Assembly: GCA_002307725.1 (NCBI GenBank)
Contig: DBUB01000010.1
Span: forward strand, 124,001 to 188,000
DNA: 64,000 bases
From: Alphaproteobacteria bacterium UBA1301
GTDB lineage: Bacteria; Pseudomonadota; Alphaproteobacteria; Micropepsales; Micropepsaceae
Reading direction: 5' to 3'
The position numbers and the translations under genes are program-made. The notes under the pieces were generated by a model that made no database searches, was not told the origin of the DNA, and was given only the letters and a program-made list of their open reading frames with translations. Shown here piece by piece: positions 8,990 through 18,481 of the stretch. Each line of letters opens with the position of its first letter. Within the stretch, counting starts at the first letter, position 1.

Positions 8990-9754
8990 GTGCGAACAGG
9001 TTGGCGCCTGCAGGCGCTCGGATGGTATGCGGCTTTGCTGATCGTTGTTGGCGGATCGGCGGCATTTGGCGCGCCGGCAATTCCTCCGAATGCCCATCCG
9101 CACCAATACGGGACGGGATGGGAATGCAATCAAGGATATCGTCAAACCGGCGTGGCCTGTGTCGCGGTCAAGATTCCGGCCAACGCCTATGCGACTGATC
9201 TGGGGGAGGCAGGGTGGGAATGCGCCCGTGGCTACAAGGCCTTCGGGGCGGCGTGTGCGAAGATCAAGGTGCCGGACGACGCCTATCTCGCCACGGCGGG
9301 CGATGACGGTGCGGGGTGGCAATGCAATCGCGGTTTTCGTTCCGCGGGCGAGCACTGCGAAGCCATCAAAGTACCGGCGAATGCACATGCCATGGAATCC
9401 ACCTACGGACGCGGATGGGCCTGTGACCGCGGCTTTCGTCTGATCGGTATGCAATGCCTGCTGGTCAAGATCCCTGCGCACGGCTATCTGGCCGATGTTG
9501 GCGACAGTTGGGAATGCGCGCGCGGATTTTATCGTCAGAGTGCCGCGTGTGCGGCGGTTGCAGTTCCGGCCCACGGCTATCTGAACACAATAGGGTCCGG
9601 TTGGGTCTGCGAACGAGGGTACCGTCAGGCGAGGTCGGCTTGTGTGGTGTTCGCCGTTCCGGTCCATGCGCACATGAATTACACGGGCGACGGATGGGAT
9701 TGCGATCGCAGCTTCAGCCGAAACGGCACGCGGTGCCAGCTTGCGCATCCTTGA
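8990..9754 (+). CDS. Secreted protein of seven two-cysteine repeats
   Basis: GTG 8990 is chosen because AGGAGA (8975-8980) precedes it and it gives a classic signal peptide (MRTGWRLQALGWYAALLIVV, cleavage near AFGA). The mature protein of about 225 residues is built of seven units of roughly 30-35 residues, each with a W-x-C-x-R/Q-G/S-Y/F core and a second cysteine exactly ten residues after the first in the units checked (for example WECNQGYRQTGVAC). Units are joined by linkers of the form VPAxAYL. Paired cysteines per unit suggest one disulphide per repeat and an extracytoplasmic location. I recognise this as a repeat style seen in other bacterial secreted proteins but cannot name a function. 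Confidence 0.8.
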   Translation: MRTGWRLQALGWYAALLIVVGGSAAFGAPAIPPNAHPHQYGTGWECNQGYRQTGVACVAVKIPANAYATDLGEAGWECARGYKAFGAACAKIKVPDDAYLATAGDDGAGWQCNRGFRSAGEHCEAIKVPANAHAMESTYGRGWACDRGFRLIGMQCLLVKIPAHGYLADVGDSWECARGFYRQSAACAAVAVPAHGYLNTIGSGWVCERGYRQARSACVVFAVPVHAHMNYTGDGWDCDRSFSRNGTRCQLAHP

Positions 9755-9832
9755 CATGTCATTCGATGGCAAGGTTCGACGCGGACCGGCACACGCCTTC
9801 GTTGGCAATGCCGGTACTGCGGGGTGCGCGAT

Positions 9833-10087
9833 TTAGACTTTTATCCGCCTGGGTTTGCGCGCCGCTGGCGGAGCAGGGGGCTTGGCGGCGGCTTCAGCGC
9901 GGTCGGCCTCTTCCTTGGCCAAGCGCAAGGCGCGGAGCTTTGCGATCTGTGCTGTGGCGGCGGCCTGCGCGCGATCGATTTCCTTGCGCACTTCGAGATC
10001 GCGGCGTTGGGAGGCGGCGAAATGATCTTGGGCGTTCTTGCGGGTTGCTTCGCGTTTGGCCGAAGGCGGCGTCGTGTCGTCAGACAT
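9833..10087 (-). CDS. Small coiled-coil hypothetical protein
   Basis: An 84-residue protein, highly charged and alanine-rich: residues 15-65 form a predicted long helix/coiled coil (RKEIDRAQAAATAQIAKLRA), ending in a proline/basic tail (PPAPPAARKPRRIKV). A GAAAGG Shine-Dalgarno lies before ATG 10087. It sits downstream of the second cold-shock gene on the same strand, separated by a hairpin. Function unknown. Confidence 0.6.
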   Translation of the reverse strand: MSDDTTPPSAKREATRKNAQDHFAASQRRDLEVRKEIDRAQAAATAQIAKLRALRLAKEEADRAEAAAKPPAPPAARKPRRIKV

Positions 10088-10120
10088 ATTTTTGCCTTTC
10101 TGGCCCCTGTGAGATGAAGA

Positions 10121-10149
10121 CGAGGCGGCGGAATTGCACCGCCGCCTCG
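10121..10149 (-). terminator. Hairpin after second cold-shock gene
   Basis: Inverted repeat CGAGGCGGCGG / CCGCCGCCTCG with a short loop directly downstream of the minus-strand cold-shock gene; on the minus strand it is followed by a T/C-rich stretch. Likely a rho-independent terminator or attenuator before the coiled-coil gene. Confidence 0.55.
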
Positions 10150-10166
10150 CTCAGTGACTGAAAAGC

Positions 10167-10370
10167 TCAAACCGCTTTCAGATTGGAGGCTTTGGCACCG
10201 CGCGCGTCGGGGACGACGTCGAACGATACCTTCTGGCCTTCGGCCAGCGAGCGCAGGCCGGCTTCCTGAACGGCAGTCATATGGACGAAAACGTCCTTAC
10301 CGCCGCCGTCCGGCGCGATGAATCCGAAACCCTTGGCGGTATTGAAGAACTTCACTGTTCCGATGGTCAT
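10167..10370 (-). CDS. cspA: Cold-shock domain protein, second copy
   Basis: A 67-residue protein starting MTIGTVKFFNTAKGFGFIAP, with both nucleic-acid-binding motifs (KGFGFI and KDVFVHMTAV). ATG 10370 is preceded by AAAGGGA on the minus strand; the longer upstream frame is not protein-like. It is a close paralogue of the gene at 6355-6558, differing mainly after residue 20. Confidence 0.95.
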   Translation of the reverse strand: MTIGTVKFFNTAKGFGFIAPDGGGKDVFVHMTAVQEAGLRSLAEGQKVSFDVVPDARGAKASNLKAV

Positions 10371-10762
10371 TGGTTTTCCCTTTAGAACGACCAGTTTCCG
10401 CACCGCGCAACACGCGTGGACGGACGTGGAAAACGAGAGCATCAGGTTTTGGGAAGGTCTCTTCTGTTCGGCTCGCTTTTGGCGGTCACAACCAGTTCGA
10501 GCGATCCGTCTGACGAGACGAAGTACCACGTAAGTTCAACCTTACATGCAATCGGGACGGATTGCAAACGCGCAATCCGGCTGGCAGCGGGGCGCCGCCG
10601 GAATAGCTCCAACCGGTCGATGCGTCGCACCCCGGACGTCCAGCCGGTTGATTTCCCATAACCTCTGTGCTCCGTCCCGGTATCGCCCAAAGCGCTTCCG
10701 CGAAAGTCGCCGAATAGCGTAAAACACAGCCCGGCTGCCTTCCGGGGCCGGGGGATTGCATC
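10371..10762. other. Intergenic stretch between cold-shock gene and glycosidase
   Basis: About 390 bases separating divergent genes. It must contain the cold-shock gene promoter and its usually long 5' leader, plus the promoter of the GH105 gene. I see no gene, and no promoter stands out. Confidence 0.4.
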
Positions 10763-12832
10763 ATGACCAGCCTTCGTTTTGCCGTCGTCGCCGCGCTGTT
10801 GTTGAGCCTTGTTCCGGCCGCCGCCAAGCCCGCCGTGCTGCCGGACCCGAAGGCGGTGCTCGCCACCCTGGAAAAAGCCAACGCCGCCGAGATTGCGGCC
10901 TTGCGCGCCGAGCCGGTGCCGCTGCAATCGGGCAACGTGGCCGACAAGATCACCGCTAACTGGGTCGGCGCGGCCTATTACGTCGGCGCCGCAAGGCTGG
11001 CGCGCGTGTCCCGCGATCCGGCCACTTTGCAATTCCTCACCGACGTTGCTGATCACTTCAATTACGGTTTGCGCGGCAACACCACGGCGACGGCGATGCT
11101 CAACGCCGACGACATGGCGATCGGCGATCTTTATGAGGAGCTTTATGCCCGCCGCCGCGCCCCCGGCCTGCTGATGGGGCTGATCCAGCGTGCCAACTTC
11201 GCCATACCGTATCTGACGCGCGAGCCGGCACCGGCCCATCTCGTCTGGTGGTGGTGTGATGCCTTGTTCATGGCGCCGCCCGTGTTAGCGCGTCTGTCGG
11301 CCTTGACCGGCAATCCCGATTATCTCGCTGCCATGGATACCCAATGGTGGCGCACCACCGACCGGCTTTACGACCGCGATCTTCATTTGATGCTGCGCGA
11401 CGAGCGTTTCCTCAGCCGCCGCGACGGTAAGGGCCGCAAAATCGTGTGGTCGCGCGGCGACGGCTGGGTAATGGCCGGAACGGCGCGCGTGCTGGAATCG
11501 ATGCCGGAAAAATTCCCCTCGCGCCCGCGCTACATCGCGCTGTTCCGGGAGATGGCCGCGAAGATCGCGATCCTGCAACGTCCCGATGGCTTGTGGCCGG
11601 CGAGCCTCTTGGCGCCGGAAGCCTATCCCGAAGGCGAAACCTCCGGCACCGCGTTTTACACCTACGCACTTGCGTGGGGCATCAACCACGGTCTTCTCGA
11701 TCGCAAGAAATACCTGCCGCATGTGTTGACCGGCTGGGCGGCGCTAAATGCGCATCTGTTGCCGAGCGGTCTGTTGGGCTTGGTGCAGAAAATCGGCGAT
11801 CAGCCAGTGCCGGCCAGCCCCACCGATACCGGCCCTTATGCCCAAGGTGCCTTCCTGCTCGCGGGTTTGGAAGTGATGAACCTCGGCAAGCCCGTCTCGG
11901 CACTGCCGCTCGCCGAGCCTGCACCGGACAACCCGGCGATCATCGCGGCCGCGGGGCAAAATGATCCGTTCACGGACGGAATTACCTATCCCCGCGCCCA
12001 CGGCCATGTGGCGTCGCCGCCCGCCGGCCAGGATAAGCCCGCCGCGCTCGTGCGCTATGCGCCCTATCGCTATGACGACATTCTGTGGGAGAACGATCGC
12101 ATCGCCCATCGCCTTTACGGTCCGGCGCTGGAAGCCTTCGAGCCGCCGTCCGGGTCCGGTATCGACGTCTGGGGCAAACACGTGCGCTATCCGTTCATGG
12201 AGCGCCAACTCGCCACCGGCCACCAACATGAGTATCAAGGCGAGGGGCTCGACTTCTATAACGTCGGACAGGGGCGCGGCGACGGCGGTCTCGGCATCTG
12301 GTTCGACAACAAGCTGTGGGTCTCGCGCAACTACAAAACTTACAAAATTCTCAACCCCGGCCCTGAGGTGGCGCGCTTCAGCCTCGATTATGCGCCGTGG
12401 CCGGTCGGGGTCGCGCGCAAGGTGTGGGAGCATCGCGAGCTGTCGCTGCCGCTCGGGACCAATTTTACCCGTCAGGTTTCCACGATCTCTTCCGACAATC
12501 CGGCGCCGTTGGTGGTTGGCATCGGCATCAATCGTCACGCCACCTCCGACAAAAACGGCGACACCAAATGGGATGCGGCCACCGGCAAGCTGACGGTGTG
12601 GGAAAAGACCGATCCCGACAAGGGCACTATCGGTCTGGCGCTGATGGTCGATCCGGCGAGCGTCGCAGGATTTGTTCAGGATGCGGACAATTTCCTAGTG
12701 CTGGTCAAGGTTACGCCTGGAAGGCCCTTCGTCTATTACAGCGGCGCCTGCTGGGACAAAGGCCTCGACTTCCACCGCCGCGCGCAGTGGGAGGCTTATG
12801 TGGCAGGGCAAAAGCCGGGCTTCAAACCGTAG
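10763..12832 (+). CDS. Secreted GH105 unsaturated glycuronyl hydrolase fused to DUF4861
   Basis: A 689-residue protein with a signal peptide (MTSLRFAVVAALLLSLVPAA). Residues about 30-385 form a GH88/GH105 (alpha/alpha)6 barrel, with the expected catalytic aspartate in WWWCDALFMAPP and the WSRGDGWVMAG and ETSGTAFYTYAL motifs; such enzymes remove the unsaturated uronic acid left by polysaccharide lyases. Residues about 420-689 match DUF4861 (WENDRIAHRLYG, GEGLDFYNVG). DUF4861 proteins often sit beside GH105 genes; here both are on one chain. Substrate is probably a pectin- or ulvan-like oligosaccharide, by inference. It lies upstream of a GH3 gene in the same direction. Confidence 0.85.
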   Translation: MTSLRFAVVAALLLSLVPAAAKPAVLPDPKAVLATLEKANAAEIAALRAEPVPLQSGNVADKITANWVGAAYYVGAARLARVSRDPATLQFLTDVADHFNYGLRGNTTATAMLNADDMAIGDLYEELYARRRAPGLLMGLIQRANFAIPYLTREPAPAHLVWWWCDALFMAPPVLARLSALTGNPDYLAAMDTQWWRTTDRLYDRDLHLMLRDERFLSRRDGKGRKIVWSRGDGWVMAGTARVLESMPEKFPSRPRYIALFREMAAKIAILQRPDGLWPASLLAPEAYPEGETSGTAFYTYALAWGINHGLLDRKKYLPHVLTGWAALNAHLLPSGLLGLVQKIGDQPVPASPTDTGPYAQGAFLLAGLEVMNLGKPVSALPLAEPAPDNPAIIAAAGQNDPFTDGITYPRAHGHVASPPAGQDKPAALVRYAPYRYDDILWENDRIAHRLYGPALEAFEPPSGSGIDVWGKHVRYPFMERQLATGHQHEYQGEGLDFYNVGQGRGDGGLGIWFDNKLWVSRNYKTYKILNPGPEVARFSLDYAPWPVGVARKVWEHRELSLPLGTNFTRQVSTISSDNPAPLVVGIGINRHATSDKNGDTKWDAATGKLTVWEKTDPDKGTIGLALMVDPASVAGFVQDADNFLVLVKVTPGRPFVYYSGACWDKGLDFHRRAQWEAYVAGQKPGFKP

Positions 12833-13031
12833 CCGTCCCCGTTTCTCCCGCCGCGAGCCGCGAAATGCGGGCAATTGCGCCATAAGAAAACTGCTATAGT
12901 AATACGCGACTGTTCGTCGGGTCGCCCAAGGGTTGGCCGGGCCAGATGCAATTTATGCTTACGCTGCAAGGGTTTCAGTGGACGTTCGGGTCATGTGGGC
13001 GTTACCGCGAGAAGCCATCGGCGAGGGGGTC

Positions 13032-15704
13032 ATGAAGCCACGTCACCGTCGATCAGCCGTATATACGGTATTTGGGATGCTTGTTTTAGCGGGGTTGGCC
13101 GGGGCCGGCGTCGCCGAGGACAAGCCTGCGACTCTTCTTTCCCAGATGAGTCTGGAAGAGAAGATGGCGCTGATCCGCGGCGAGGTTGAAGCGGCCGCCA
13201 CCAACCAGGGCCAGGCGGGCTACCTCACCGGCGTCAGGCGCCTCGCCATTCCCGCCTTGCGGCTCGCGGATGGACCGCCGGGCGTGTTGACCCGGGGCGC
13301 CTCGCCGGCACTGACCGCCACGATGGGATTGGCGGCGACCTTCAGCCGGGCGGACGCGCGTGACAACGGCATCATCATCGGCGACGAAGCGAACCGCCTC
13401 GGCATCGACATTGTGCTCGAACCCTTCATCAACCTCGACCGCGATCTTGCTTTCGAACGCGGCTACAACACCTATGGCGAAGATCCGGTGCTCACGGGCG
13501 TCATCGGGGCCGATCTCATCAAAGGCATTCAGGGCCGCGGGGTGATGGCTGAGGCCAAACATTACATCGGCTACGACACCGGCGCCGGCGACGTCACCAT
13601 CGCGCCGCAAGCCTTGCGCGAAGTCTATCTGGCGCCGTTCGATGATGCGGTGAAGGCGGGCGTGGCGGCGATCATGTGCTCGTACAATCGCATCAACGGG
13701 TCCTATTCCTGCGGCAACCCGGAGACGCTGACCGACATCCTGCGCGGCGAGATGAAGTTTGAAGGCTTCGTCACCTCCGATTGGGGCGCGGTACATGATT
13801 ATGACTACCTCGCCAAAGGTCTCGACATGGAAATGCCGGGCCGTCCGGCGAAAGGCGATCCGGGTGCGTTTTACGGCCGCTCCTATTTCGACACCGATCC
13901 GCCGCGCCTTCCGACGCCAGAGGATCTCGCCAAGCTGCCGCCGGTCAATATCTTCACCGGCCGGGTTCCGGAAGAGCCTGCGGCGGTGCCGTTCACGCTT
14001 GTGCCGCCCTCTGGCGCCTATAAGAACCTGTCGAATGCGCTCAGCGAAGGCGTCGTCACGCTAGCGATGATCGATCGCGCTGCATTGCGCGTTTTGCGCC
14101 AGATGGACCGTTTCGGCTATTTTGATGGTTCGCGCGACAAGCTCATCAAGACCCCGTCCGGTTTACAGCCGGAAGATGTCATCCGGCGCACCGCCGAAGA
14201 CGCCGCGGTGCTGCTCAAGAATGATGGCGATATCCTGCCGCTCCGTCCGGAAAAGTCCGGTGCCATCGCGCTGATCGGTCCGGGCGCGGCGCAAGTCGTC
14301 GCCATCGGCAAATCGGGCGAGCGGTCGGTTGGTCTTGCCGAGCGGCAGATCGGTCCCTATGCCGCCTTGCAGAAAATTCTGTCCAATGCCGATTTGCGCC
14401 TGGCTGTCGCCAATGACATGACCGGCGTGGCGGTGCCGCCGGATCGCTTGGCGCGCGGCGAGGGCGGCATCGGCCTGTCGCACACCGTCAACGACGAAAT
14501 CGCCGGCGTCGATGCCGAGGTCGATTTCACCGGCATCAAGGCGTTGCCGCCGGGCGACAAGCATACCTGGACGGGCACGCTGGTGGTGCCGGCGGCCGGG
14601 CATTACGTGCTGGCGATCCAGACTCTTGGCGCCCGCGCGACGCTCGCCATCGACGGCAAGGTCGTCGCCATGACTTCGGGCGCGCAAGGCGGCGGTCACG
14701 GCGACACGCTGGTTGCCGGTCAGGATGATGTCATGCCGACGCGCGATCGTTTGAACAATGCACGCACGGCGCTGGATCTCACCGCCGGGCCGCACGCCCT
14801 CAACATCGAAGCCAAACCTGACGGATCGGGCGATCCCGAACGCATCCGCTTTGCCTGGGTGACGCCGCAGGCGCAGGCCGAAAATCTTCGGGCCGCTGTC
14901 GCCGCCGCCGCTGCCGCCAAAACGGCGGTGGTGTTCGTCTGGAGCCGCGACATTCCGCTGTTCGCGCTGCCCGGCGATCAGGACAAGCTGGTGGAAGCGG
15001 TCGCCGCCGCCAATCCCAACACCATCGTGGTGATGAACGTCAGCCAGCCGGTAGCGATGCCGTGGCTCGCCAAGGTCAAGGGCGTGGTGCAGATGTGGTG
15101 GCCGGGCGACGAGGGCGGCTGGGCCACGGCCGATATCCTCAGTGGACGGAAGAATCCGGCCGGGCGGCTGCCGTTCACCTGGGGCAAAAGTCTCGCCGAT
15201 TATCCCGCCACCGATCCCAAATTCCCCGAACGCTCCGGCCAAAGTCTCGACGGCAAGGCGCGTTTCAGCGAAGGTCTCGATGTCGGCTACCGCTGGTTTG
15301 AGCGCCGCGGTGTGGCGCCGCTTTATCCCTTCGGCTTCGGCCTCAGCTACACACACTTCGACTATTCGCAGCTGAAGCTGGCGCGCCGGCTCGACGGCGG
15401 CCTCACCGTGCAGTTCACGCTGAAGAACACCGGTGCGGTTGACGGCGAAGAGGTACCGCAAGTCTATCTGTCGCCGCCACAGAAGCCGGTCGCCGGCGCC
15501 TCGTTCGCGCTCAAGGCACTGGCCGGGTTCGATCGCATCGCGCTGAAAGCGGGCGAGACGCGCACCGTCACCATCGCCGTGGACACGCGGCGGCTGCAGT
15601 ATTGGTCGCCCACCGACAAGCGCTGGATCACCGCCGGTGCAACGCGCACCATATCGGTTGGTCCGTCATCACAAGATTTGCGGCTGAAGGCGATCGCACG
15701 CTGA
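13032..15704 (+). CDS. Secreted glycoside hydrolase family 3 (beta-glucosidase-like)
   Basis: An 890-residue enzyme; ATG 13032 is chosen over an upstream in-frame start because it follows GAGGGGG and starts a signal peptide (RRSAVYTVFGMLVLAGLAGA). Order: GH3 N-terminal TIM barrel (residues about 35-390) with nucleophile D250 in TSDWGAVHD; GH3 C-terminal domain split by a PA14-like insertion (about residues 500-610); and a C-terminal fibronectin III-like domain (PVAGASFALKALAGFDRIAL). Family members release glucose, xylose or similar from oligosaccharides in the periplasm. Substrate cannot be fixed from sequence. The preceding GH105 gene suggests a plant cell-wall degradation pair. Confidence 0.92.
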   Translation: MKPRHRRSAVYTVFGMLVLAGLAGAGVAEDKPATLLSQMSLEEKMALIRGEVEAAATNQGQAGYLTGVRRLAIPALRLADGPPGVLTRGASPALTATMGLAATFSRADARDNGIIIGDEANRLGIDIVLEPFINLDRDLAFERGYNTYGEDPVLTGVIGADLIKGIQGRGVMAEAKHYIGYDTGAGDVTIAPQALREVYLAPFDDAVKAGVAAIMCSYNRINGSYSCGNPETLTDILRGEMKFEGFVTSDWGAVHDYDYLAKGLDMEMPGRPAKGDPGAFYGRSYFDTDPPRLPTPEDLAKLPPVNIFTGRVPEEPAAVPFTLVPPSGAYKNLSNALSEGVVTLAMIDRAALRVLRQMDRFGYFDGSRDKLIKTPSGLQPEDVIRRTAEDAAVLLKNDGDILPLRPEKSGAIALIGPGAAQVVAIGKSGERSVGLAERQIGPYAALQKILSNADLRLAVANDMTGVAVPPDRLARGEGGIGLSHTVNDEIAGVDAEVDFTGIKALPPGDKHTWTGTLVVPAAGHYVLAIQTLGARATLAIDGKVVAMTSGAQGGGHGDTLVAGQDDVMPTRDRLNNARTALDLTAGPHALNIEAKPDGSGDPERIRFAWVTPQAQAENLRAAVAAAAAAKTAVVFVWSRDIPLFALPGDQDKLVEAVAAANPNTIVVMNVSQPVAMPWLAKVKGVVQMWWPGDEGGWATADILSGRKNPAGRLPFTWGKSLADYPATDPKFPERSGQSLDGKARFSEGLDVGYRWFERRGVAPLYPFGFGLSYTHFDYSQLKLARRLDGGLTVQFTLKNTGAVDGEEVPQVYLSPPQKPVAGASFALKALAGFDRIALKAGETRTVTIAVDTRRLQYWSPTDKRWITAGATRTISVGPSSQDLRLKAIAR

Positions 15705-15707
15705 CCG

Positions 15708-15917
15708 CTATTTGCCGACCATCACGTCGGAGGCCTTAATCACGGCGATGGCCTCGTCGCCGACCTTAAGGGCGAGGTCGTCGACAGATTCATTGGTGAT
15801 CGACGAGGTGATCACCAAGCCGCCGCCGAGATCGATGCGCACATGGGCGGTCGTCTGCCCCTTCACCACGGCCACGATCTTGCCTTTGAACTGGTTGCGG
15901 GCACTGAGCTTCATCAT
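15708..15917 (-). CDS. mop: Molbindin-like molybdate-binding protein (single Mop/TOBE domain)
   Basis: A 69-residue single TOBE/Mop domain: MKLSARNQFKGKIVAVVKGQ, then VRIDLGGGLVITSSITNESV and GDEAIAVIKASDVMVG, matching Mop-family proteins that form hexamers storing molybdate. ATG 15917 and 15914 are both possible starts. It is divergent from nifA and lies at the edge of the nif island, consistent with supplying molybdenum for FeMo-co. It converges on the GH3 gene, three bases away. Confidence 0.88.
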   Translation of the reverse strand: MMKLSARNQFKGKIVAVVKGQTTAHVRIDLGGGLVITSSITNESVDDLALKVGDEAIAVIKASDVMVGK

Positions 15918-16119
15918 CTTATTCTCCAGAATCAGTAGGAAATTTCGCGGAATTCGCCTGATACGGCAAGTCCTGCCAGACTGCCATTATCGCACGAATT
16001 GGCGGCAGAAAGCCTAAGTCGTGTGCACTAATTGATATGAAGGCGCTCCGCCGCGGCAAAATGGCTGCCGATTTGGTATGATTTGCCGACGATCGCGCTA
16101 TCGTGGCGCGGCGAAGGTG

Positions 16120-16135
16120 TGGCGCGCTTCCTGCA
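16120..16135 (+). promoter_or_regulatory. Candidate sigma-54 promoter upstream of nifA
   Basis: TGGCGC-GCTTC-CTGCA keeps the invariant GG (-24) and GC (-12) with correct spacing but differs from TGGCAC-N5-TTGCW at two positions. It lies 85 bases before the nifA ATG. No clear TGT-N10-ACA site is seen nearby, so the activator is unknown. Confidence 0.4.
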
Positions 16136-16219
16136 AGATAGTGGTCACAAGACAAGGTGGCGTTCACAAGAAATGTCCCAGGGAGGACCGGCCGGCAGGG
16201 TTTGCCCGACGGAGCGGTA

Positions 16220-17878
<1,659 letters not shown>

Positions 17879-17880
17879 CG

Positions 17881-18471
17881 ATGACCCCAGATGAGACGTA
17901 TCGCTGGCTGGTCGGGGATGTGCGGAGTTTTCCCGTGCACGTGTTGGCGTCCATTCTGGCTTTGTCGCTGGCAGAAGCCGATGCCGAGGGCCGTGCGGTG
18001 AATGAGACGGCCGGTTATGACGGCGCGCCCGTCCTGCTGCTGCAGTGGTTTCCGCATGCCGCCGCCAAGCTATCCGGCGGTGGTGTGCTCGTCCGCGCCG
18101 AAGACGAGGCGTGTCTGGTTGATCTGTTGCTCCGCGGCGCCAACACCGGATCGGAATTGGAACGCCTGCTGGCCGGCATGATCGCGCGCCGTGCCCAGCG
18201 CCCTAACCATCTTTGGCAGGATTTGGGCTTGCGCAACCGCAGCGAACTTTCGACGCTGATGGACGACTATTTCGCCCCGCTGGCGCGCCGCAACATCTCT
18301 GACATGAAGTGGAAGAAATTCTTCTTCCGCCTGATCTGCCGCGATGCGTCCTACACCCTTTGCACTGCCCCGAGTTGCGGCGAGTGCAGCGACTACGACA
18401 ATTGCTTCAACGAAGAGACCGGCGAGTCCCTTTTAGCCCATCTGCGCCGCGCCGCCGAACCCGCAGCGTAA
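17881..18471 (+). CDS. nifQ: NifQ, molybdenum delivery for FeMo-co
   Basis: A 196-residue protein beginning MTPDETYRWLVGD. The C-terminus carries the NifQ cysteine motif C-x4-C-x2-C-x5-C (CTAPSCGECSDYDNC), which binds an Fe-Mo-S cluster in studied homologues and passes molybdenum to the NifEN/NifH scaffold. It starts two bases after the nifA stop and is surely co-transcribed with it. A mop gene on the other side of nifA adds a second molybdenum function. Confidence 0.93.
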   Translation: MTPDETYRWLVGDVRSFPVHVLASILALSLAEADAEGRAVNETAGYDGAPVLLLQWFPHAAAKLSGGGVLVRAEDEACLVDLLLRGANTGSELERLLAGMIARRAQRPNHLWQDLGLRNRSELSTLMDDYFAPLARRNISDMKWKKFFFRLICRDASYTLCTAPSCGECSDYDNCFNEETGESLLAHLRRAAEPAA

Positions 18472-18481
18472 AACCATGTCG

